64,000 bases of DNA from NCBI RefSeq assembly GCF_013283665.1, contig NZ_JABEKU010000001.1, forward strand, positions 3,293,137 to 3,357,136, in the 5' to 3' direction. The stretch is from Ensifer sesbaniae. Its GTDB lineage: Bacteria; Pseudomonadota; Alphaproteobacteria; Rhizobiales; Rhizobiaceae. A program made the position numbers and the translations under genes. The notes beneath the pieces are model-generated. The model was not told the origin of the DNA. It did not search any database and saw only the letters and a program-made list of their open reading frames with translations. Below, piece by piece: positions 1 to 9,590 of this stretch. Position 1 is the stretch's first letter. Each line of letters begins with the position of its first letter.

Positions 1-24
1 CAGGACAAGGTTCGGTGACAGCAT
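1..24 (-). CDS. 5' end of a truncated gene running off the window
   Basis: An ATG on the minus strand at 22-24 is preceded at a good distance by AAGGAG (ATCCGAAG spacer), and the frame stays open to the window edge (M-L-S-P-N-L-V-L). Only eight codons are visible, so no function can be given. The strong ribosome binding site is the only reason for listing it. Confidence 0.4.
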
Positions 25-148
25 CTTCGGATCTCCTTCTTCTGATGACCGGAACCTAGTCGAAGCTGCTGTCAGCTTTTGTCAGCATGGAGCGCATAGC
101 GACAGGCGACCGGTCCATTGAACCGGCCTCTGGCTGGAAGGCGGCGCG

Positions 149-310
149 TCAGAAGACGGCGAGGTATTTCAACAGAGAGACGATGCCGATGATGATCACG
201 ATGGTCTGGACGATCTGCTTGGCGCGTGCGTCGAGCGGCAGCCGCTGGACGAGATAGAGCACCAACACAATGACGAGGAATGTAATCAGGATTCCGATAA
301 GCAGCCCCAT
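149..310 (-). CDS. small two-helix membrane protein (53 aa)
   Basis: The frame runs from ATG at 308-310 to TGA at 149-151 and gives 53 residues. It is almost entirely hydrophobic: a first membrane helix at about residues 2-20, a short charged loop (VQRLPLDARAKQ, about 21-32), and a second helix at about 33-52. The layout and the loop PLDARAKQIV resemble the tiny membrane proteins called the Thivi_2564 family in some databases; that match is from memory. Function is unknown; it probably sits in the inner membrane. It is isolated from its neighbours. Confidence 0.65.
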   Translation of the reverse strand: MGLLIGILITFLVIVLVLYLVQRLPLDARAKQIVQTIVIIIGIVSLLKYLAVF

Positions 311-449
311 GGATCAACTCCCTTTTCACAACGACAGCGCGACAGCGCCGGGATTGTAACTATGGAGCGAGGGCAAAGGTTCCGAGTTGCCCGGCAACGT
401 CTTTAGCCGGGTTGTGCCAACCGGCTCGGGAAGGCAGGTAAAAAAGGCG

Positions 450-1172
450 TCAGGGAGCGGGCTTGCAGGCGATGCCCTGATCATTCTCGCCCTTCGTCAC
501 GTCGAAAAGCGTCGCCTCGTCGCCCTCGGTCCACCAGATATATTGCCCGCCGGCATATTGGGCGCCGGAGCCGGAGATCACGTTCGAAGCCACGACGAAG
601 GTGCCGTCGATCGTAAAGGTCACCAGGGATACGGCGCCCGCATTGATATACTGCGCCTCGAGGGCCTTGCCGCCGCAATCGTAGCGAACCGCTTGCCGAT
701 CCACGGCATCGGCGCCGGGCACGCGGATCGTCACATCGGCGCCCTGAGAGCCGGCGGTCATCAATGCGAGCTTCATGGCGGTCGCGCCTTCCGCCTTGAC
801 GAGAACGAGCTTCGATCCCTCGACGGTCCAGGAGAGTTCGCTGCGGAGCGCCTCGAGGAATTTCTGCTCCTGGGTCATCGCCGCCGGCACGCACATCTTG
901 CGTGTCGATGCGGCCGGTCCGAAGGTGATCTTCGTGCCCGACAGACTGAAGGTACCGGTGAAATGGTTGCAGCCGGCCATGCCGCCAAAGGTGCCGTCCT
1001 CGCGGATTTCGAGCGTCGACTGCAGATCGTCGACCACGCCGCCGCCACCGATGTCTTCGGCAAGCCAGGTGCCGACGAGCTGCTGCGGCACGTCTTCGGC
1101 GGCAACCGGCTGCATCGAGGCCATCTCGATCGTCACGCAGGCGCAGGAAACGGCGGTAATGACTTTCAGCAT
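450..1172 (-). CDS. secreted META-domain / MliC-like lysozyme inhibitor protein
   Basis: 240-residue exported protein. The start at 1170-1172 is chosen because AAGGAG lies seven bases upstream; an upstream in-frame ATG has no such site. A signal peptide covers about residues 1-25, ending ...QPVAA before EDV. Residues about 30-140 form a META/HslJ domain (LVGTW..., GMAGCNHFTGTFSL, TRKMCVPAAM with the usual Cys pair). Residues about 160-240 look like a C-type lysozyme inhibitor (MliC/PliC) domain: VRYDCGG, then SGSGAQY and YIWWTEG, which match the two conserved inhibitor motifs, and a final Cys. The likely role is envelope protection against host lysozyme. No acylated lipobox is obvious, so it may be soluble in the periplasm. 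Confidence 0.8.
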   Translation of the reverse strand: MLKVITAVSCACVTIEMASMQPVAAEDVPQQLVGTWLAEDIGGGGVVDDLQSTLEIREDGTFGGMAGCNHFTGTFSLSGTKITFGPAASTRKMCVPAAMTQEQKFLEALRSELSWTVEGSKLVLVKAEGATAMKLALMTAGSQGADVTIRVPGADAVDRQAVRYDCGGKALEAQYINAGAVSLVTFTIDGTFVVASNVISGSGAQYAGGQYIWWTEGDEATLFDVTKGENDQGIACKPAP

Positions 1173-1279
1173 CGCGAGCTCCTTCGGGCGTCGACTCAAG
1201 CAGTCCGATTCTTAGACCCTGGACGAGACGGATTGAAGACCGCGCCCTTGTTGCCGGCGGAATTCGCCTGTAGAGCCTA

Positions 1280-1380
1280 CTGCATGTCTCCTTAAATCGA
1301 CTTCGATTTAAGGACAAAGACATGCAGCAAATCAAAGAGCTACAGCGACCTTTGCGCGTCTGATAAGACGCGCGGCGCTG
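1280..1380 (-). repeat. dispersed two-hairpin intergenic repeat, copy 1
   Basis: Two palindromes joined by a conserved linker. The first, 1281-1326, pairs CCTTAAATCGA with TCGATTTAAGG, extended by TGCATGTC/GACATGCA. The second, 1354-1373, is GCGCGTCT-GATA-AGACGCGC. The same arrangement, inverted, occurs at 11553-11651, including the linker with GCGACCTT (AAGGTCGC in the other copy). It lies in the roughly 310-base gap upstream of dxr, in which no gene is seen. Confidence 0.8.
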
Positions 1381-1484
1381 AAGCGCACAACATACAATAT
1401 AAAAGTTCGGATCGATCTGGCGAAGATCATGCGCTACGCTCGCGACGAAAGCCGCCTCGCGCATCCCCTCCGAAAAAGAAGAAC

Positions 1485-2672
1485 ATGGGTATTGGCATGG
1501 CATCCCGCGACAATGCGAAGCGCCGACTGACGATCCTCGGGTCGACCGGTTCGATCGGCACCAACACGCTCGACGTCATCGAGCGTCTTGGCGGTCGCGA
1601 GCGCTTCGAAGTCGTCGCCGTCACCGGCAATGGCAACATTCCCCTGCTCGCCGAACAGGCGGTGAAGGCCGGGGCGGAGCTCGCCGTCACCGCCAATGAG
1701 AGCCAATACGAAAACCTGAAAGCGGCGCTTGCCGGCACCGGCATTGCCGTCGCCGCCGGCAGGAGCGGCCTGATCGAAGCGGCCGAACGCGACGCGGATT
1801 GGGTGATGGCGGCCATTGTCGGCAATGCCGGTCTTGCCCCCACCCTCGCCGCCGCCCGCCGCGGCGCCGACATTGCGCTCGCCAACAAGGAGTGCCTGGT
1901 TTCCGCCGGCAGCCTCTTCATCGAGGCGGTGAAGAAGGGCGGCGGACGATTGTTGCCCGTCGACAGCGAACACAACGCCATTTTCCAGGTGCTCGAGGAA
2001 CAGCAGCGCCACGCCGTCGAGCGCATCATCCTGACGGCCTCGGGCGGCCCGTTCCGCACCAAGTCGCTCGAGGAGATGCGCCACGTGACCGCCGATGTCG
2101 CGCGCGCCCATCCGAACTGGTCGATGGGACTGAAGATCTCGATCGACAGCGCCTCGATGTTTAACAAGGCGCTGGAGATGATCGAGGCGAAGCACCTCTT
2201 CGCTCTCAAGCCGGAACAGGTCGAAGTGATCGTGCACCCGCAGTCGGTGATCCATTCGATGGTCGGCTACACGGACGGCTCGGTGCTGGCGCAGCTCGGC
2301 TGCCCGGACATGCGCACCGCCATCGGCTATGCGCTTTCCTATCCCAGCCGCTGCAGCCTGCCGATCGAGCGGCTCGATTTCGCCAAGCTGTCGCGCCTCG
2401 ATTTCGAAGCACCGGACGAAGTGCGCTTTCCGGCGATCCGCCTGGCGCGCCGCGCCATGGTCGAGGGCGGCGTGCAGGGGGCGGTGCTCAACGGTGCCAA
2501 GGAAACGGCACTCGACGCCTTTATCGCCGGGCGCACCGGATTTCTCGCCATGGCGGAGATCGTCGAAAAGGTCATGGACGCGCTCGCCGACCTGCCGGCG
2601 GCGACAACAATGGACGACGTTTTCGCCGCAGACGAAAAAGCCCGGCAACTGGCGGCCGGGCTCATTCAATAG
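1485..2672 (+). CDS. dxr: 1-deoxy-D-xylulose 5-phosphate reductoisomerase
   Basis: Converts 1-deoxy-D-xylulose 5-phosphate to 2-C-methyl-D-erythritol 4-phosphate with NADPH, the first committed step of the MEP isoprenoid pathway in the cytosol. 395 residues, normal for the family. The NADPH-binding motif GSTGSIGTNTLDV is at about residues 19-31; ALANKECLVSAG and VDSEHNAIFQ (metal-ligand Asp and Glu) follow in the middle, then ILTASGGPF. An alternative ATG twelve bases in (MASRDN) is possible because neither start has a strong ribosome site. It is convergent with hemA. Some rhizobia carry two dxr genes, so this need not be the only copy. Confidence 0.95.
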   Translation: MGIGMASRDNAKRRLTILGSTGSIGTNTLDVIERLGGRERFEVVAVTGNGNIPLLAEQAVKAGAELAVTANESQYENLKAALAGTGIAVAAGRSGLIEAAERDADWVMAAIVGNAGLAPTLAAARRGADIALANKECLVSAGSLFIEAVKKGGGRLLPVDSEHNAIFQVLEEQQRHAVERIILTASGGPFRTKSLEEMRHVTADVARAHPNWSMGLKISIDSASMFNKALEMIEAKHLFALKPEQVEVIVHPQSVIHSMVGYTDGSVLAQLGCPDMRTAIGYALSYPSRCSLPIERLDFAKLSRLDFEAPDEVRFPAIRLARRAMVEGGVQGAVLNGAKETALDAFIAGRTGFLAMAEIVEKVMDALADLPAATTMDDVFAADEKARQLAAGLIQ

Positions 2673-2731
2673 TCAGGTTTACCCTGCAGGTTCATTAGGC
2701 TCTTCGCCCCGCATCCGCGCGGTGAGGGAAG

Positions 2732-2764
2732 CCCCTCATCCGCCTGCCGGCAACCTCTCCCCGC
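2732..2764. repeat. dispersed rhizobial GC-rich intergenic repeat fragment
   Basis: The stretch CCCCTCATCCGCCTGCCGGC followed by a CTCTCCCCGC tail lies between the convergent ends of dxr and hemA. Its reverse complement recurs with small changes at about 29331-29361. Such elements are scattered between genes in rhizobia; no coding function is seen. Confidence 0.6.
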
Positions 2765-2816
2765 AAACGAGGAGAGTTAGGCTGAGAGGCAGATCTCTCG
2801 AAAGATAAGCCGAAGC

Positions 2817-4031
2817 TTACGCAACCGCCCTTGCCAGCGCACAGCGCGACCACAGCGAATGCAGGGCGCCGACGAGGTGATCGATGTCGGCATCCGAGTG
2901 CAGCGGCGTCGGCGTGATGCGCAGCCGCTCGGTCTTCTTCGGCACCGTCGGATAGTTGATCGGCTGCACGTAGACGCCGAAATTGTCGAGCAGCAGGTCG
3001 GAGATCCACTTGCACTTGGCCGCGTCCCCGACCATGACCGGCACGATATGGCTGGGGTTCGGCATGTGCGGAATACCGCGCTGGTCGAGCAGCGAACGCA
3101 GACGACGCACGCGCTCCTGGTGCGCGAAGCGTTCGACCTGGCTTTCCTTCAGGTGACGGATCGAGGCAAGCGCACCGGCAGCAAGCGTCGGCGGCAGCGC
3201 CGTCGTGAAGATGAAGCCGGACGCAAACGAGCGGATGAAGTCGCAGAGCGCGGCCGAGCCGGCGATGTAGCCGCCCATCACGCCGAAGGCCTTGCCGAGC
3301 GTGCCTTCGATAACCGTCAGCCGGTGCATCAGGCCTTCGCGCTCGGCAATGCCGCCGCCGCGCGGACCGTACATGCCGACGGCATGCACTTCGTCGAGAT
3401 AGGTCATGGCGCCGTACTTGTCGGCAAGATCGCAGAATTCCTTGATCGGCGCGATGTCGCCGTCCATCGAATAGACGGACTCGAAAGCAATGATCTTCGG
3501 CGCGCGCGGATCGGCGGCGGCGAGCTTGGCTTCGAGGTCAGCGACCGAATTGTGCTTGAAGATGACGCGTTCGCACTTGGAGTGACGGATCCCCTCGATC
3601 ATCGAAGCGTGATTCCCGGCGTCCGAGAAGACGATGACACCGGGAATCTTGGAACAGAGCGTACCAAGTGCTGCCCAGTTGGACACATAGCCCGAGGTAA
3701 ACAGCAGCGCCGATTCCTTGCCGTGCAGGTCTGCGAGCTCGCGTTCGAGCAGGACGTGGTAGTGGTTGGTACCGGAGATGTTACGGGTGCCGCCGGCGCC
3801 GGCACCGCATTCGTCGATGGCGCGCTTCATCGCCTCGGTGACAACAGGATGCTGGCCCATGCCGAGATAGTCGTTCGAACACCAGACGGTGACTTCCTGG
3901 ACGCCATCGGCCGTATGGCGCGCTGCCTTCGGGAAGTTGCCGCGATGACGGGCGAGGTCTGCGAAAACCCGGTAGCGGCCTTCCTGATGCAGCCCGTCCA
4001 GCTCGTTCTTAAAGAAATTCTCGAAATCCAT
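2817..4031 (-). CDS. hemA: 5-aminolevulinate synthase
   Basis: PLP enzyme that condenses glycine and succinyl-CoA to 5-aminolevulinate, the first step of haem synthesis in alphaproteobacteria. 404 residues, full length. Motifs: [13 protein letters not shown] near residue 52, [30 protein letters not shown], the PLP-pocket segment [18 protein letters not shown], and the Schiff-base lysine in [12 protein letters not shown] (about residue 245). Two adjacent ATGs occur; GGAG sits six bases before the second (4029-4031), which I use. It has its own upstream region, after a terminator, with a FixK-like box about 250 bases before the start. Confidence 0.96.
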   Translation of the reverse strand: MDFENFFKNELDGLHQEGRYRVFADLARHRGNFPKAARHTADGVQEVTVWCSNDYLGMGQHPVVTEAMKRAIDECGAGAGGTRNISGTNHYHVLLERELADLHGKESALLFTSGYVSNWAALGTLCSKIPGVIVFSDAGNHASMIEGIRHSKCERVIFKHNSVADLEAKLAAADPRAPKIIAFESVYSMDGDIAPIKEFCDLADKYGAMTYLDEVHAVGMYGPRGGGIAEREGLMHRLTVIEGTLGKAFGVMGGYIAGSAALCDFIRSFASGFIFTTALPPTLAAGALASIRHLKESQVERFAHQERVRRLRSLLDQRGIPHMPNPSHIVPVMVGDAAKCKWISDLLLDNFGVYVQPINYPTVPKKTERLRITPTPLHSDADIDHLVGALHSLWSRCALARAVA

Positions 4032-4280
4032 CATTTTCTCCAGTGCCCGATCGCTTTTCTTGATTCAAAGCGACCTGGGGTCAACCTCGGAATGCTCGGC
4101 ATTTGCCACCTGCGGCAAAAGGCCCCTGAAGCGCTGCCCGTCCAATGAATGCATCCGGGATGATCTAGCATTTTCGGGCCGAAGCATCTTCGTTGCTTTC
4201 ACTGAAACCGTTTCAACCCGGAGAGCCCTAGTTTTGAAACATTCCAAAGAGAGCCTTAGCGCATGTTCATCTCTTCAAGC

Positions 4281-4294
4281 TTGATCGAAGTCAA
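4281..4294 (-). promoter_or_regulatory. candidate FixK/FnrN box upstream of hemA
   Basis: Read on the hemA strand the site is TTGAC-TTCG-ATCAA, one base off the perfect TTGAT-N4-ATCAA anaerobox bound by FNR/FixK proteins. It lies about 250 bases before the hemA start, between the terminator of the upstream operon and hemA. The rest of the 4032-4360 gap holds no gene. Oxygen control of haem synthesis through such sites is known in rhizobia; its use here is inferred. Confidence 0.45.
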
Positions 4295-4302
4295 GCAAGG
4301 AT

Positions 4303-4335
4303 GAAAAAAGGACGACCGAAGCCGTCCCTTTTTTT
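4303..4335 (-). terminator. Rho-independent terminator of the coxSLM operon
   Basis: On the minus strand, GGACGGC and GTCGTCC pair (one G-U) around a TTCG tetraloop and are followed by six T. It lies about 25 bases after the coxM stop codon. A T run on the other side means it could work in both directions. Confidence 0.8.
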
Positions 4336-4360
4336 GCTGTTTGACGATACCCCATGCCGG

Positions 4361-5158
4361 TCAGGCCGCTGCCACGGCGCGCTTGGCCATGACCTTCACC
4401 AGATTGGCGCGGTAGGCCGCGTCCGCATGAATGTCGGAGAGCAGCTCCGAGGCATCGATGCTGACATTGCTCAGCGCATCCGGCGACCAGTTGGCAACGA
4501 GCGCCGCTTCCATATCGCCATGCCGGAACACGCCGTTCGCTCCCGCTCCGGTAACGGCCACCCGGACGTCGCCATCGTCGCGTCGCGCGACGAACACACC
4601 GGCCATCGCATAGCGCGACGCCGGGTTGGCGAACTTCTGGTAGGCAGCCTGAGCCGGCGCATCGAAGGTGATGGCGGTGACGATCTCGCTGCCTTCCAGC
4701 GCCGTCTCGAACAGGCCGGTGAAGAAGTCGTCAGCCGCGATCTCGCGCCTGTTGGTCACGATTGTCGCGCCGAGCGCCAGCATCGCCGCCGGATAGTCGG
4801 CGGCCGGGTCGTTGTTGGCGATGGAACCGCCGATCGTGCCCATGTGCCGCACATGCGGATCGCCGATATGGCCGGCAAGGCTGCAGAGCGCCGGACAGAC
4901 GGCTTTGAGCGCCGCCGACGAGGCCACGTCATGATGGGTCGTCGCCGCGCCGATCCGCACCGACCGGCCGGAGACCGTGATGCCCTGCATCTCGCCGATG
5001 TGGCGGAGATCGATCAGGTCGCTCGGTGCGGCCAGCCGCTGCTTCATCGTCGGGATCAGCGTCATGCCGCCGGCGACATATTTGCCTTCGCCCGCCGCTT
5101 CCATTTGCTTGACGGCATCCTGAACCGAGGACGCCCGGTGATATTGGGTCTCGTACAT
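4361..5158 (-). CDS. coxM: FAD-binding medium subunit of a CoxM/CutM-type molybdenum hydroxylase
   Basis: Flavoprotein subunit of a three-subunit xanthine-oxidase-family enzyme; passes electrons from the iron-sulfur subunit to FAD and on to an unknown acceptor. 265 residues from the ATG at 5156-5158, chosen because GGAGG precedes it closely; a longer frame upstream has no family match. FAD motifs [12 protein letters not shown] (about 29-40) and [16 protein letters not shown] (about 105-120) are clear. Last gene of the coxS-coxL-coxM operon, 13 bases after coxL. The substrate is unknown. Confidence 0.88.
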   Translation of the reverse strand: MYETQYHRASSVQDAVKQMEAAGEGKYVAGGMTLIPTMKQRLAAPSDLIDLRHIGEMQGITVSGRSVRIGAATTHHDVASSAALKAVCPALCSLAGHIGDPHVRHMGTIGGSIANNDPAADYPAAMLALGATIVTNRREIAADDFFTGLFETALEGSEIVTAITFDAPAQAAYQKFANPASRYAMAGVFVARRDDGDVRVAVTGAGANGVFRHGDMEAALVANWSPDALSNVSIDASELLSDIHADAAYRANLVKVMAKRAVAAA

Positions 5159-5171
5159 GGGTATCCTCCGA

Positions 5172-7517
5172 TCAGTTGGCCGCTTGCGCCGCCGCCCACA
5201 CCTTCTGCGGTGTCGCCGGCATGGTGAGCGCGTTGTTGCCGATAGCGTCGGTGATCGCATTGATCAGCGCCGGTGGAGAGCCGATGGCGCCGGCCTCGCC
5301 GCAGCCCTTGATGCCCAGCGGATTGTTCGGGCAGGGTGTGTTCGAGGTCGAGACCTGGAACGACGGCAGGTCGTCGGCGCGCGGCATGGCGTAGTCCATA
5401 TAGCTCGCCGTCAGAAGCTGGCCCGAGGCATCGTAGTGCACCCCTTCGAGCAGCGCCTGGCCGATGCCCTGCGCCAGCCCGCCGTGCACCTGCCCCTCGA
5501 CGATCATCGGATTGATGATGTTGCCGAAGTCGTCGGCGGCGACGAACTGGATGATCTTGGTCTGTCCCGTCTCGGGATCGACCTCCACCTCGCAGATGTA
5601 GCAGCCGGCCGGGAAGGTGAAGTTGGCGGGGTCGTAGAAGGCCCCTTCCTTCAGCCCCGGCTCCATGCCGGCGGGCAGATTGTGGGCGGTATAGGCGGCA
5701 AGGGCCATCTGGAACCAGGGCACGGCCTTGTCGGTGCCGGCGACTTTCAGCTCGCCGTTCTCGATGACGATGTCGCTTTCGTCCGCTTCCATCAGATGCG
5801 CGGCGATCTTCTTTGCCTTGGCCTCGACCTTGTCGAGCGCCTTGACGACGGCCGACATGCCGACGGCACCGGAGCGGGAGCCATAGGTGCCCATGCCCAT
5901 CTGCACCTTGTCGGTATCGCCATGCACGATGTTGACACTGTCGAGGGGCACCCCGAAGCGGTCGGCGACGAGCTGGGCAAAGGTCGTCTCGTGGCCCTGG
6001 CCATGGCTGTGCGACCCGGTCAGCACCTCGATCGTGCCGACCGCATTGACGCGGACTTCGGCCGATTCCCAGAGACCGACGCCGGCGCCGAGCGAACCCA
6101 CTGCCGCCGACGGCGCAATGCCGCAGGCCTCGATGTAGCAACTCATCCCGATGCCGCGCTTCATGCCGCGGCTTTCGGCATCCGCCTTGCGGGCGGCAAA
6201 GCCGTTCCAGTCGGCCGCCTTCATCGCCGCATCGAGCGAGGCCTCGTAGTCGCCCGCGTCGTAGTTCATGATGACAGGCGTCTGGTGCGGGAAGGAGCGG
6301 ATGAAATTGACCCGCCGCAGTTCCGCCGGCGAGACGCCGAGTTCGCGTGCCGCCGTCTCCATCGTGCGCTCGAGCAGATAGGTCGCCTCCGGCCGTCCGG
6401 CGCCGCGATAGGCATCCACCGGCGCGGTGTTGGTGTAGACGGTGCGGACATTGGCATGGATCGCCGGGATGTCATATTGCCCGGAAAGCAGCGTCGCATA
6501 GAGATAGGTCGGCACCGCCGAAGAGAAGAGCGACATATAGGCGCCGAGATTGGCGATCGTATCGACCTTGAGCCCGATGATGCGGTTGTTGGCGTCGAAT
6601 GCCATCTTCACCTTCGATACGTGGTCGCGGCCATGCGCGTCGGTCAGGAAGGCCTCGGTGCGATCGGAGGTCCATTTGACCGGGACGCCCGTGCGCTTCG
6701 AAGCCCAGAGACAGACGATCTCCTCCGGATAGATGTAGATCTTCGAGCCGAAGCCGCCGCCGACATCGGGGGCGATGACGCGGAGCTTGTTTTCCGGCGC
6801 GACGTTATAGAAGGCACTCATCACCAGCCGCGCCACATGGGGGTTCTGGCTGGTCGTGTAGCAAGTATAGTGATCGTCGCCGTTGTCATAGATGCCGAGC
6901 GTGGCGCGCGGCTCCATTGGGTTGGGCGAAAGCCGGTTGTTGTGGATCTCGATCTCGGTGACATGCGCCGCCTCAGCGATCGCCTTGTCGGTCGCGGCCG
7001 CATCGCCGAGTTCCCAATCGAAGATCAGGTTGTTGGCCGCCTCCGGGTGAAGCTGCGGCTGGCCTGGCTCCAGCGCCTTGGTCGCATCGGTCACGACAGG
7101 AAGCTCCTGGTAATCGACCACGACCGCCTCGGCCGCGTCGCGGGCCTCGGCCACGCTGTCGGCCACGACGATCGCCACGGCATCGCCGACATAGCGCACC
7201 GTCTCGTGCGCAAGCGGTCGCCAGGCGCCCATCTTCATCGGCGTTCCGTCCTTGGAGTGGATCATCCAGCCGCAGATCAGGTTGCCGATTCCGTCGGCAA
7301 GAAGCTGCTTGCCGTCGAGCACGTCGATGACGCCAGGCATGCCCTTGGCTGCGGATGCGTCCACTTTGAGGATTTTGGCGTGCGCATGCGGGCTGCGCAC
7401 GAACACCGCATATTTCATGCCCGGCACGGACATGTCGTCCGTATAGCGGCCCTTGCCGGTCAGGAACCGCTTGTCTTCCTTGCGCGCCACCCGCGCGCCA
7501 ATGCCTTCAACTCCCAT
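5172..7517 (-). CDS. coxL: molybdopterin-binding large subunit, CoxL form II-like
   Basis: Catalytic Mo subunit of an aerobic CO-dehydrogenase/xanthine-dehydrogenase-family hydroxylase. 781 residues from the ATG at 7515-7517, which has GGAGGAG before it. N-terminal Ald_Xan_dh a/b-type domain from about residue 5 ([20 protein letters not shown]), then Mo-cofactor motifs GGGFGSK (about 253-259) and the catalytic Glu in GCGEAGAIG (about 741). At residues 369-375 the active-site loop reads AYRGAGR, the form II sequence, not the AYRCSFR loop of true CO dehydrogenase, so a CO-oxidising role is doubtful. No coxD/E/F maturation genes are next to it. Confidence 0.88.
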   Translation of the reverse strand: MGVEGIGARVARKEDKRFLTGKGRYTDDMSVPGMKYAVFVRSPHAHAKILKVDASAAKGMPGVIDVLDGKQLLADGIGNLICGWMIHSKDGTPMKMGAWRPLAHETVRYVGDAVAIVVADSVAEARDAAEAVVVDYQELPVVTDATKALEPGQPQLHPEAANNLIFDWELGDAAATDKAIAEAAHVTEIEIHNNRLSPNPMEPRATLGIYDNGDDHYTCYTTSQNPHVARLVMSAFYNVAPENKLRVIAPDVGGGFGSKIYIYPEEIVCLWASKRTGVPVKWTSDRTEAFLTDAHGRDHVSKVKMAFDANNRIIGLKVDTIANLGAYMSLFSSAVPTYLYATLLSGQYDIPAIHANVRTVYTNTAPVDAYRGAGRPEATYLLERTMETAARELGVSPAELRRVNFIRSFPHQTPVIMNYDAGDYEASLDAAMKAADWNGFAARKADAESRGMKRGIGMSCYIEACGIAPSAAVGSLGAGVGLWESAEVRVNAVGTIEVLTGSHSHGQGHETTFAQLVADRFGVPLDSVNIVHGDTDKVQMGMGTYGSRSGAVGMSAVVKALDKVEAKAKKIAAHLMEADESDIVIENGELKVAGTDKAVPWFQMALAAYTAHNLPAGMEPGLKEGAFYDPANFTFPAGCYICEVEVDPETGQTKIIQFVAADDFGNIINPMIVEGQVHGGLAQGIGQALLEGVHYDASGQLLTASYMDYAMPRADDLPSFQVSTSNTPCPNNPLGIKGCGEAGAIGSPPALINAITDAIGNNALTMPATPQKVWAAAQAAN

Positions 7518-7597
7518 TGCCGATCTCCTCCCGAGATTTCCAGCGACAGTCCTTCGATGACATGCAGGGCGACGCTCTTTTCGCCCCCGTCCGGCCG

Positions 7598-8086
7598 CTA
7601 TTCTGCAGCCACGCGTGCGCCGCTCATCTCGGCGGCAGCAGCAAGGATCGCCTTGACGATATTGTGGTAGCCGGTGCAGCGACAGATGTTGCCTTCGAGT
7701 TCGGCTCGAACCGTCGCCTCGTCCAGTTGCCCCTGGTGTCGGCGGATCATGTCGACGGCCGTCATCACCATGCCCGGCGTGCAGAAGCCGCATTGCAGGC
7801 CGTGATTGGCCTTGAACGCCGCTTGCACCGGGTGGAGTTCGCCGTCGGCCGCCAGCCCTTCGATGGTGGTGATCGTGGATCCGTCCGCCTGCGCGGCGAG
7901 GATGGAACAGCTCTTGACCGACTTTCCATCCATGTGGATGACGCAGGCGCCGCACTGCGAGGTGTCGCAGCCGACATGGGTGCCCGTCAGTCCAAGATTT
8001 TCGCGTATGAATTGCACCAGCAATGTGCGGTCGTCGCAATGACCACTCACCTGACGGCCGTTGACCGTCATTGTCACTTTCGCCAT
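7598..8086 (-). CDS. coxS: [2Fe-2S] small subunit of the CoxL-type hydroxylase
   Basis: Electron-transfer subunit with two [2Fe-2S] clusters. 162 residues from the ATG at 8084-8086, chosen for the GGAGGAG four bases before it. Plant-ferredoxin-type cysteines are C40, C45, C48 and C60 ([10 protein letters not shown]...C); the alpha-helical cluster domain has C99, C102, C135 and C137 (QCGFC...ICRC). First gene of the operon, 80 bases before coxL. Confidence 0.9.
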   Translation of the reverse strand: MAKVTMTVNGRQVSGHCDDRTLLVQFIRENLGLTGTHVGCDTSQCGACVIHMDGKSVKSCSILAAQADGSTITTIEGLAADGELHPVQAAFKANHGLQCGFCTPGMVMTAVDMIRRHQGQLDEATVRAELEGNICRCTGYHNIVKAILAAAAEMSGARVAAE

Positions 8087-8517
8087 TTCGCTCCTCCGGG
8101 GTCGGTCAATGCCAACACGAGCGCGGCCGAAAAGTCGGGTGAGATGGTTCACGCGACTAGGGGTACGCGCCAACTGATATCGATGCCCGTCGCCCACGAA
8201 TCCATTCCTCCCGGATTTCGTAGGCTTGTTTGTATCATTTGTCTTTTTTTGGAATGCCGCAACCGCTACCGCCCGCCGAACGACAAAATTTTTCCACGCC
8301 GGTTGTATCGCGGGGAACTGCGCCTTCATGTCCCGTTCAGGAACGATATCATTATCTTGCGCGCCGGAAGAAACCGCAGGTCTCCCGTAGACTTTAAATC
8401 GGGACCGCGTATTTTCCGAACTGCAAGTTCAGGTGGAGCGGGATGATCTCGGCTCCGCCATCATCCAAGGGACGGATTGAGCAAAGGCTAAGATCCGTAG
8501 AGATCGGAGAGGACAAC
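8087..8517. other. intergenic region between divergent coxS and a lipoprotein gene
   Basis: About 430 bases with no convincing gene. It must hold the promoters of the coxSLM operon (minus strand) and of the small lipoprotein gene (plus strand). I see an A/T-rich patch around 8225-8250 but no promoter or operator that I can defend. Confidence 0.5.
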
Positions 8518-8775
8518 ATGAAGAAAGCCATCGCACTTGTGCTGGTCGCCCTGTCGGTCGCAAGCTGCACCCAGACGGAAAAGGGCGCCGGCATCGGTGC
8601 CGTTTCCGGCGCGATCATCGGCGGCGCGATCACCGGCGACGTCCGTGGCGCAGCGGTCGGCGCAGCCATCGGCGGCGTTTCCGGCGCAGTCATCGGCCAT
8701 GTCAGCGAACAGCCGGGACAGTGCTACTACCGCGACCGCTACGGCCGCCGCTACATCGACGCCTGCCCGCGCTAA
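8518..8775 (+). CDS. small glycine-zipper lipoprotein
   Basis: 85-residue lipoprotein. The signal peptide MKKAIALVLVALSVASC ends in a lipobox (VAS|C17). Residues about 23-62 are a repeated glycine zipper (GAGIGAVSGAIIGGAITG, then GAAVGAAIGG), as in YMGG/Rick_17kDa-type outer-membrane proteins, followed by a short polar tail with two Cys. GGAGAGG precedes the start. The likely location is the outer membrane; function unknown. A strong terminator follows. Confidence 0.8.
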   Translation: MKKAIALVLVALSVASCTQTEKGAGIGAVSGAIIGGAITGDVRGAAVGAAIGGVSGAVIGHVSEQPGQCYYRDRYGRRYIDACPR

Positions 8776-8833
8776 GGCGTAGCGAAGGCGATCATCCTTC
8801 GGCGTAGCGCAAGCCCACCGCAGGATTCGTTTA

Positions 8834-8866
8834 CCCCCTCATGGCCGACGCCCTGAGGGGGTTTTT
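8834..8866 (+). terminator. Rho-independent terminator
   Basis: CCCCCTCA pairs with TGAGGGGG around a 12-base loop and is followed by five T. It ends the lipoprotein transcript. Confidence 0.88.
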
Positions 8867-8877
8867 CGTTCCGGCGC

Positions 8878-9332
8878 ATCACCCTTGGCATTTACGGCGC
8901 CGGCATGATGGTCGGTGCATTCGCCGCGCCCGCCATTGCGCGCCGTATTTCGTTCGGCGCAATGATCGCGCTTGGTCCTCTCGGCGGCCTGGCGGCGGCC
9001 GCGGTGATGCTTTCGACGATCTGGGTACCGTCCGGTATCCTCGCCGCGGTTAGCTTCTTTCTGTTCGGCGCCGGCCCGGTGCTCTGGTCGATCGCAACCC
9101 TCACCCTGCGACAGACCGTCACGCCAAATGCCATGCTTGGCCAGGTTTCCGCCTTCATCACCACGGCCACGTTCGGAGCGCGGCCGATCGGTGCAGCGCT
9201 CGGGCCGTCGTCGCCACGCGCTTCGGCGTCGAGCTATGCCTGGCGGTCGCCGCCGCGGGTTTCCTGATCCAGTTTCTCGTCATCATAGCCCCCCGCGTAC
9301 CGCAGTTGCGCGCACAGCCGGAAGCAGCCTAA
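8878..9332 (+). pseudogene. remnant of an MFS transporter gene
   Basis: The frame gives LGIYGAGMMVGAFAAP... through hydrophobic helices and LTLRQTVTPNAMLGQVSAFI, typical of the C-terminal half of an MFS permease. At about 9207-9212 the protein shifts frame: the end continues in another frame as VVATRFGVELCLAVAAAG...APRVPQL and stops at TAA 9330-9332. The N-terminal half is missing and the remnant starts directly behind the lipoprotein terminator. It is a decayed, non-functional gene unless the shift is a sequencing error, and even then it lacks its 5' half. Confidence 0.75.
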
Positions 9333-9590
9333 CCCTGGTGGACCGCGAACAAAGCCAGCCAAGCGCCCGACAAAATCGTCGGAAACCCTGGCTGGCAACC
9401 GTCCGTTCGGAGCCTATGGTTGTGATGCGCCGACAACATTTCGAAGCTTTTTCCAGCAAATCGCCACCGAAAATCGGCATCAGGGGTGGATGCGGCCGGC
9501 GGTCATCGTTAACAGATGGAAAACCTTAGGCATGCAATAGTGACCCGGCCGCATATGCAGGCAGTTTGTATTGGGTCGCCTGAAGACGGG

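Noticed and set aside
5172-7517. true aerobic carbon monoxide dehydrogenase
   Set aside because: The active-site loop is AYRGAGR; the Cys-containing AYRCSFR loop and coxDEF genes are missing.
5157-7670. 837-codon open frame on the plus strand
   Set aside because: Antisense to coxL; the composition (Arg, His, Gly, Asp rich) is that of a shadow frame.
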